From the NCBI GenBank assembly GCA_002347645.1, contig DDYF01000021.1, forward strand, positions 4,405-68,404: a stretch of DNA of 64,000 nt. The letters are read 5' to 3'. Under the pieces are notes generated by a model. That model was given only the letters and a program-made list of their open reading frames with translations. It searched no databases and was not told where the DNA came from. How positions within the stretch are numbered: the first letter of the stretch is position 1; the number at the start of each line of letters is the position of its first letter. This DNA comes from Thermoleophilia bacterium UBA2241. Lineage in GTDB: Bacteria; Actinomycetota; Thermoleophilia; UBA2241. The position numbers and the translations under genes are program-made. Positions 59,661-64,000 of this stretch are shown here, piece by piece.

Positions 59661-61610
59661 TCATATGCAGTCGAAGAGCGCGTAGTCGGCCTCGCCGGCG
59701 GACGACTGACCGCCGCCGGCGTCGCAGGCGGCGCCGCAAGCGACGCGTGCGGGGGCGGCGGTCGAGTCCGGCGAGGCGTCGCACGCTCGCTCAGGCTCGG
59801 CGTGCTCAGTCTCGGCGGCCAATTCCTCAAGCAGTGGCCGCACGAGGTCGCAGTACGGGAAGGGCGCCGTGTACCCGGCTGGCCGGTCGTGAGCGCGTGC
59901 CGCGTAGTGTGCCTGAACCCAGCACTCGCCGCCGCAGGCGTCGACGATCGGGCAGACGAGGCACTCGGCCCGGTCGCGGGCGCGCGCGGCGCGCAGCAGG
60001 CGCAGGCTTCCGGACGTGCGCCAGATCTCCTCAAGCGGCCGCTCACGCAGCGACCCGGCGACGAAGGCGGGGTCGCCCGCAGTGATGACGCAGGCGTGGA
60101 CGTTGCCGTACGGGTCGATCGCAAGGTCCTTGCAGCCTGCCGTGCAGAGGTCGTTGCGGGCGCCCAGGCGCCGGCGCCAAGAAGGCAGGTTGTCGACCAG
60201 AAGGCCCATTCCGTCGGCGACGCACAGCAGGTCGCGCACGGCCGTCAGGAGCTCGTCGCCGGAGGGGACGAGGTCAAGGCTGCCGGGGAAGCGGCCGTCA
60301 GCCCCTACGGCGTCCTGGGGGCCACCGGCTGCGGCCACTCCTCCAGCCTGGTGCGGCAGGATGAGGTGGAGCCGGCTGAGCCCGGCACCGCGCAGCTCGC
60401 GCGCGAGCTGCGTCAAGCCGGCCAATGCGGGCCGCACGAGTACCGTGTTCGCGACCGGTTCGAGGCCGACCGCGCGCAGGTTGGCGATGGACGCCATGAC
60501 GTCGTCGTAGCAACCGTCGCCGCGCAGCTCGTCGTTGATCTCACGCGGCCCGTCGATGCTGACCAGTGGCCTCAGCAGGCCCCGACCCGCACGAGCCAGC
60601 CTTGTGGCCGCTGTCTCATCGATCAAGCTGTTGAAGAAGAACCGCACTTTCGCTTCGTGCCGGCCGGTGATGTGGTCGACCAGCTCGATGAAGTCGTCGC
60701 GGAGCAGTGGGTCGCCGCCGATGAAGACGAAGCTCGAGGCTCCGAGCGCCACACACTGGTCGATCGCCGCCCGCCACTCCTCCGTGCCCAGCTCGTCCGG
60801 GCGCCAAGGCGCGTCGCGGTCGTAGCAGTGCCGGCAGGCCCGCCCACACCGGTGCGTCAGGTGCAAGTAGATCTCGCGCAGGGAATCGAGCGGCTCGCCG
60901 CGCCGCGGAGCGGCTCCGTCGAGCCGCTCGATGAGCGCGATGTCCTTGGACCCGTCGACGTCCACCCACAGCGGGACCTGGGCGAAGCCGATGCCGCGCG
61001 CCGCCGCCGCCCGCCGCGTGTACGCGAGCAGCGTGGGAGTGCTCATCGGCGACGAGATGAGAAGCTCCCGGATGTCGCTGCCGTGCCGCTCCCACGTGGA
61101 GCAGTCGGTGCCGATCAGGTAGTAGCCGCCGTCGGCGGTGGGACCGACGACGAGTCGGCGTTGCCCCGCCGCGTCCAGCTCCACGAAAGCGCGCTCGAGG
61201 TACTCGAGCGGGATGGCGGGGCTGTCGCTGTCGACGACGACGACGGAAGCGGCACCGGCGGCGAACACGTCGGCGAAGACGCGCGCGAGGCGCTCGCCCA
61301 GTGACTCGCCGCACTGCCCCAGCTGCTGCCAACGATGTCGCCCCGTAAGGAGGTCTGCCGGAGGCGTGGTGCCGGCAGGCAGCGTGCCGGCGTCGCTCGC
61401 CTCCGCCTGCGCAAGAACGAGCGTTACCCCACGGAGTCGCTCCGCCTGTTGCAGTGTCCCGTGCAGCAGGCGCGTGTAGAGGGCGAGGGCTGCCTCATCG
61501 CCGATCTCCTCGGCGAGACGTGTCTTGACGGCCCCGAGCACGAGCGGCCGCGCCATCACGATGATCGCGTGGGCCCCTGGCTCGAGCCGGAGTCCTGTGG
61601 CGTTTGTCAC
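59661..61610 (-). CDS. Fused glycosyltransferase (TIGR04282/DUF2064) and radical SAM/SPASM protein
   Basis: A 649-residue protein. Residues 15-225 form a TIGR04282-type glycosyltransferase-like domain (LGAVKTRLAEEIGDEAALAL; VVVDSDSPAIPLEYLERAF; GPTADGGYYLIGTD). From 240 it is a radical SAM enzyme with C255-x3-C259-x2-C262, then a SPASM-like C-terminal cysteine set (NDLCTAGCKDLAIDPYGNVH; CLVCPIVDACGGECW). The last 40 residues carry four more cysteines and a Gly run. The GTG at 61610 has AAGGAG upstream and overlaps the GT87-like gene's stop. The reaction is unknown; a modified sugar or peptide is likely. Confidence 0.8.
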   Translation of the reverse strand: MTNATGLRLEPGAHAIIVMARPLVLGAVKTRLAEEIGDEAALALYTRLLHGTLQQAERLRGVTLVLAQAEASDAGTLPAGTTPPADLLTGRHRWQQLGQCGESLGERLARVFADVFAAGAASVVVVDSDSPAIPLEYLERAFVELDAAGQRRLVVGPTADGGYYLIGTDCSTWERHGSDIRELLISSPMSTPTLLAYTRRAAAARGIGFAQVPLWVDVDGSKDIALIERLDGAAPRRGEPLDSLREIYLHLTHRCGRACRHCYDRDAPWRPDELGTEEWRAAIDQCVALGASSFVFIGGDPLLRDDFIELVDHITGRHEAKVRFFFNSLIDETAATRLARAGRGLLRPLVSIDGPREINDELRGDGCYDDVMASIANLRAVGLEPVANTVLVRPALAGLTQLARELRGAGLSRLHLILPHQAGGVAAAGGPQDAVGADGRFPGSLDLVPSGDELLTAVRDLLCVADGMGLLVDNLPSWRRRLGARNDLCTAGCKDLAIDPYGNVHACVITAGDPAFVAGSLRERPLEEIWRTSGSLRLLRAARARDRAECLVCPIVDACGGECWVQAHYAARAHDRPAGYTAPFPYCDLVRPLLEELAAETEHAEPERACDASPDSTAAPARVACGAACDAGGGQSSAGEADYALFDCI

Positions 61611-62935
61611 GGCTCTCCTTCGCTCCACGGTCGCGCTGGACCAGTATGGGGCAGGTGCCGAGAGCGGACAACTACAGTCCGTATTGTGGATGGAAGGACT
61701 CTCACAAGGCGCGGCACGGGCGCCCCCCTTACGCGCAGTGCAGGAAGGACCGCCCACGCCTCCCGCCACGGAGGGAGCCACGGCGGCCAGGTGAGCGCGA
61801 AGGCCTCGGGAAGTGGGGCGATCAGGCCGGCGGCGACGGGTACGCGCAGGCCGGCGGCAAGCGCCAGGGTCAAGGGTGCGAGCCAATACCACGCGTGGGC
61901 GACGGGCAGGCAGAGGACCAGCAGGCTGAGGGTCCAAGCGAACGAGGGCGCTGTGAGGTGACGGCCCCGAAGCCGCCGTGCGATCCACACGGCGCCGACG
62001 AGGAAGAGCGCCGCGCACAGCGCGCGAGCGATCTCGGAGCCCGTGAGCCATGCTATGGGAGCGAAGGCGAAGGACTGACCCTTCCACACGGTCCCCGCCT
62101 CGAACTGCGAGCCGGTCGCGCCGCCGGTCAAGAGGTAGGGGACGAACGGGAGCGCGAAGGCGGGCAGGAAGCCGGCGAGAAGGCGGACGGGCTTCGCCCG
62201 TCCGCCCAGCAGCGCCGGCACGAGCAGCGCGAGCGGCGTGAGGCGGAAGGCCGCGGCAACGCCGAGGGCGGCGCCGGCTGCGGCGTCGCGGCGGCGCACC
62301 AGCATTGCGGCGGCGAGGACGACGAAGAACACCGTCGCCGCCTCCAGGTGCGCCCCGTCCCACGTCTGGACGATCACCGCCGGACAGAGCAGATAGAGTG
62401 CCGTCGCCATGTGACGCCGCTGGGCGTCCGCCAGCCGCCAGACGGCGGCCGCCGTCGCCAGGTCGAAGGCGCCGAGGAGCAGCTTAAGCAGAAGCCAACC
62501 GCCGTCAAGGGCGGCGACGCCCAGGAACATCGCTTGGGCGAGCGGCGGGTACGGCGAGCGCGACGTCGGAAAATCGACATCGTCACGGTCGGCGTACTCG
62601 ACGCCGTCGAGAGCCGGGTCGCCGGGCGCGTACAGGTACGGGTTCGTGCCGGCGAGCTGAACGTGACCGTCCCAGAGGAAGCGGTAGAAGTCGTCGCTCA
62701 GGGTGGGCGTGCCGGGCAGCAGGACGAGGCGGAGCACGACTGCGGCCAGGAGGATGCCGCGGAGGGGGAGGCTGCGCGCCGCCGTCGCGAGAAGCGCGAA
62801 GCCGACCAGCGAGAGCCCGTAGAATACGGCGAAGCGCGTCTCGTGGATCGACAGGTTGCCCGAGAAGGCCAGCCCGACGATGCCCGCTGCGATGATCCCG
62901 AGTCCGAGGAGTGCCCGGCGCCGTGTCCCCTTCAC
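61607..62935 (-). CDS. GT87/DUF2029-type membrane glycosyltransferase
   Basis: A protein of about 442 residues with ten or more helices. The lumenal acidic motif after helix 2 reads LSDDFYRFLWDG, followed by GTNPYLYAP, as in GT-C mannosyltransferase-like enzymes that use polyprenyl-phosphate sugars. The GTG at 62935 is used; an ATG at 62962 is also in frame. It is co-transcribed (4-base overlap) with the fused glycosyltransferase/radical SAM gene. Confidence 0.78.
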   Translation of the reverse strand: MKGTRRRALLGLGIIAAGIVGLAFSGNLSIHETRFAVFYGLSLVGFALLATAARSLPLRGILLAAVVLRLVLLPGTPTLSDDFYRFLWDGHVQLAGTNPYLYAPGDPALDGVEYADRDDVDFPTSRSPYPPLAQAMFLGVAALDGGWLLLKLLLGAFDLATAAAVWRLADAQRRHMATALYLLCPAVIVQTWDGAHLEAATVFFVVLAAAMLVRRRDAAAGAALGVAAAFRLTPLALLVPALLGGRAKPVRLLAGFLPAFALPFVPYLLTGGATGSQFEAGTVWKGQSFAFAPIAWLTGSEIARALCAALFLVGAVWIARRLRGRHLTAPSFAWTLSLLVLCLPVAHAWYWLAPLTLALAAGLRVPVAAGLIAPLPEAFALTWPPWLPPWREAWAVLPALRVRGAPVPRLVRVLPSTIRTVVVRSRHLPHTGPARPWSEGEP

Positions 62936-63810
62936 TGAGGCTCGACCCCTTCCGCCAGGCACGCGGGCCCTCGGCAGGCGAGTACGATGTCGGAGAGGGG
63001 ATCGCCTCGCGCATCGGATATGTCATCGTCGTCCCGGTCCTGAATGAGGCTGCGGCTCTGCCGGCGCTGCTCGCCGAGCTGCGCTCCCTCGGCCATCTCG
63101 AGCGGACGCTGTTCGTCGACAACGGCTCGACGGACACAAGTGTCGCGCTCATCGCCACATCCGGCGGCGAGGTGCTGCGCGAGCCGCGACGCGGGTACGG
63201 CTACCCGTGCCTGTTCGGGGCTCGCGCGGCCGCCGCCCGCGGTGCGGAGGCCGTCGTCTTCATGGAGGCCGACGGCACCGACGACCCGGCGCAGGTCAGC
63301 AGCCTGACCGGACCGGTCCTCGACGGCGTGGCGGACCTCGTCATCGGCGAGCGGCGCGCGGCCGTGCGGCCGCGCGCCGCTCGCCGAGCTGCGTCCGTCT
63401 ATCCTGGAGCGAGCGCGGCGACGCGAGGTCCGTCGCCCGCGCGCGGTGGGACTCGGATCTCGCCAAGCGGCCGCATGCCGCTGCACCAGCGCCTGGGCAA
63501 CCAGTGGCTCGCCTTCAGTCTGCGGCTGTTGTTCGGCTTGAGGGTCACCGACGACGGGCCCTTCCGCGCGGTGCGTCTCGACCTGCTCGAACGACTGCGC
63601 CTGGAGGAGCGCGCGTACGCCTTCCCCACGGAGATGCTGGTGAAAGCCCATCTGGCGGGTGCGCGCATCGCCGTACGCGAGACGCGCTACCGGCCGCGCG
63701 CCGGCCGCTCGAAGATCGCCGGCACGGCGCGTGGCACCTTCGGCGCCGTGCGCGACATCGCCTGGTGCCTCGTCCACTTGCGCTTGCTCGGCTTCCACGC
63801 CGACCCTTGA
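62923..63810 (+). CDS. GT2-type glycosyltransferase (dolichyl-phosphate mannose synthase-like)
   Basis: A protein of about 295 residues of the GT-A fold: YVIVVPVLNEAAALPALLAE, FVDNGSTDTS, and FMEADGTDDPAQ (the DxD-like metal site). MPLHQRLGNQWLAF and TDDGPFRAVR match the DPM1-like clade. A 40-residue Arg/Ala/Pro-rich insertion lies after DLVIGERRA. GTG at 62923 with GAGGAG at 62906-62911; it overlaps the divergent gene's start, so both starts are tentative. It may make the lipid-linked sugar used by the GT87-like protein. Confidence 0.78.
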   Translation: MSPSLRLDPFRQARGPSAGEYDVGEGIASRIGYVIVVPVLNEAAALPALLAELRSLGHLERTLFVDNGSTDTSVALIATSGGEVLREPRRGYGYPCLFGARAAAARGAEAVVFMEADGTDDPAQVSSLTGPVLDGVADLVIGERRAAVRPRAARRAASVYPGASAATRGPSPARGGTRISPSGRMPLHQRLGNQWLAFSLRLLFGLRVTDDGPFRAVRLDLLERLRLEERAYAFPTEMLVKAHLAGARIAVRETRYRPRAGRSKIAGTARGTFGAVRDIAWCLVHLRLLGFHADP

Positions 63811-63816
63811 CTGCGC

Positions 63817-63999
63817 TCAGTAGTAGGGCAGGCGCGGCGAGGGGTCGCGGCGCGCAAGCAGCGCGTCCATGCCCAGGGTCCGCCCAGCCTGGCCGATCGC
63901 CACGGCGAGCAGGATCGCGGTCATCATCACGTAGGTGCCCTGCCACTCGCCGGGCACGCCCCAGCTCGACAACAGGAGGTTCAGGCTGAAGCCGGCGGA
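63817..63999 (-). CDS. DoxX-like membrane protein, C-terminal part (runs off the window)
   Basis: The minus strand carries the last 60 residues of a membrane protein ending in TGA: NLLLSSWGVPGEWQG, a helix (VMMTAILLAVAIGQAG), GMDALLARRDPSPRLPYY. The RTLGMDALL pattern after the last helix is typical of DoxX/DoxD-type proteins. The start is beyond the right edge, so the call is partial. Confidence 0.55.
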   Translation of the reverse strand, partial: SAGFSLNLLLSSWGVPGEWQGTYVMMTAILLAVAIGQAGRTLGMDALLARRDPSPRLPYY

Positions 64000-64000
64000 G

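Noticed and set aside
1..64000. A pylT-like tRNA or pyl genes within the window.
   Set aside because: I noticed only two tRNAs (Val and Asp) and no protein resembling PylS, PylB, PylC or PylD; these must be elsewhere if the UAG is decoded.

Overview
The window is chromosomal DNA of very high GC content with short intergenic gaps, frequent GTG/TTG starts, GTGA and ATGA stop/start overlaps and strong AGGAGG-type ribosome sites. The family content (UPF0182, GAF/GGDEF proteins, CapA, Lgt, many EamA carriers, MgtC) fits a high-GC actinobacterium. A flavodiiron protein and a corrinoid methyl-transfer system point to anaerobic or microaerobic life. I cannot name the species; a Thermoleophilia-like or other anaerobic actinobacterial lineage is an inference.

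Layout. 0.07-7.1 kb: a RACo-type corrinoid reductive activator, three tandem EamA carriers, then a class III aminotransferase followed by a beta-keto acid cleavage enzyme. 7.2-12.3 kb: a GAF-GAF-GGDEF protein and a large UPF0182 membrane protein. 12.6-16.2 kb: three type IV pilin-like genes. 16.4-17.5 kb: tRNA-Val(TAC), a membrane-free histidine kinase and tRNA-Asp(GTC). 17.5-23.7 kb: MFS carrier, cupin, M20 hydrolase, EamA carrier, archaeal-type ornithine cyclodeaminase and a stand-alone B12-dependent methionine-synthase-activation-like protein. 23.8-29.2 kb: a GntR/FadR regulator divergent from a MtaA/MtbA-like methyltransferase, a corrinoid protein and a polar amino-acid-type ABC transporter. 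29.3-33.8 kb: two EamA carriers, a VOC protein, a flavodiiron protein and an MBL hydrolase. 33.9-35.3 kb (minus): dimethylamine:corrinoid methyltransferase MtbB, whose frame is crossed by one in-frame UAG. 35.4-42.5 kb: MgtC, homoserine dehydrogenase, class V aminotransferase, GH65 and a USP-like protein. 43.0-51.0 kb: a visibly AT-richer catabolic island (M20, ribose-type ABC transporter, amidohydrolase with a frameshift, GntR). 51.0-64 kb: Lgt, CapA, an MA-type metallopeptidase, a LolA-like protein, an ABC exporter, an unusual zinc alcohol dehydrogenase, a glycosyltransferase/radical SAM fusion, GT87- and GT2-type proteins and the end of a DoxX-like protein.

Main result. The gene at 33893-35281 (minus) matches MtbB over its whole length. 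Its amber codon lies at residue 345 of 462, in the position where archaeal MtbB carries pyrrolysine, and the family's sequence continues in the same frame to a TAA stop. Together with the corrinoid protein, the URO-D-type methyltransferase, the RACo activator and the B12-activation-like protein, this makes a plausible bacterial pyrrolysine-dependent dimethylamine pathway. No pyl genes are visible here, and UAG also ends about a quarter of the genes in the window, so UAG would have to be ambiguous in this organism.
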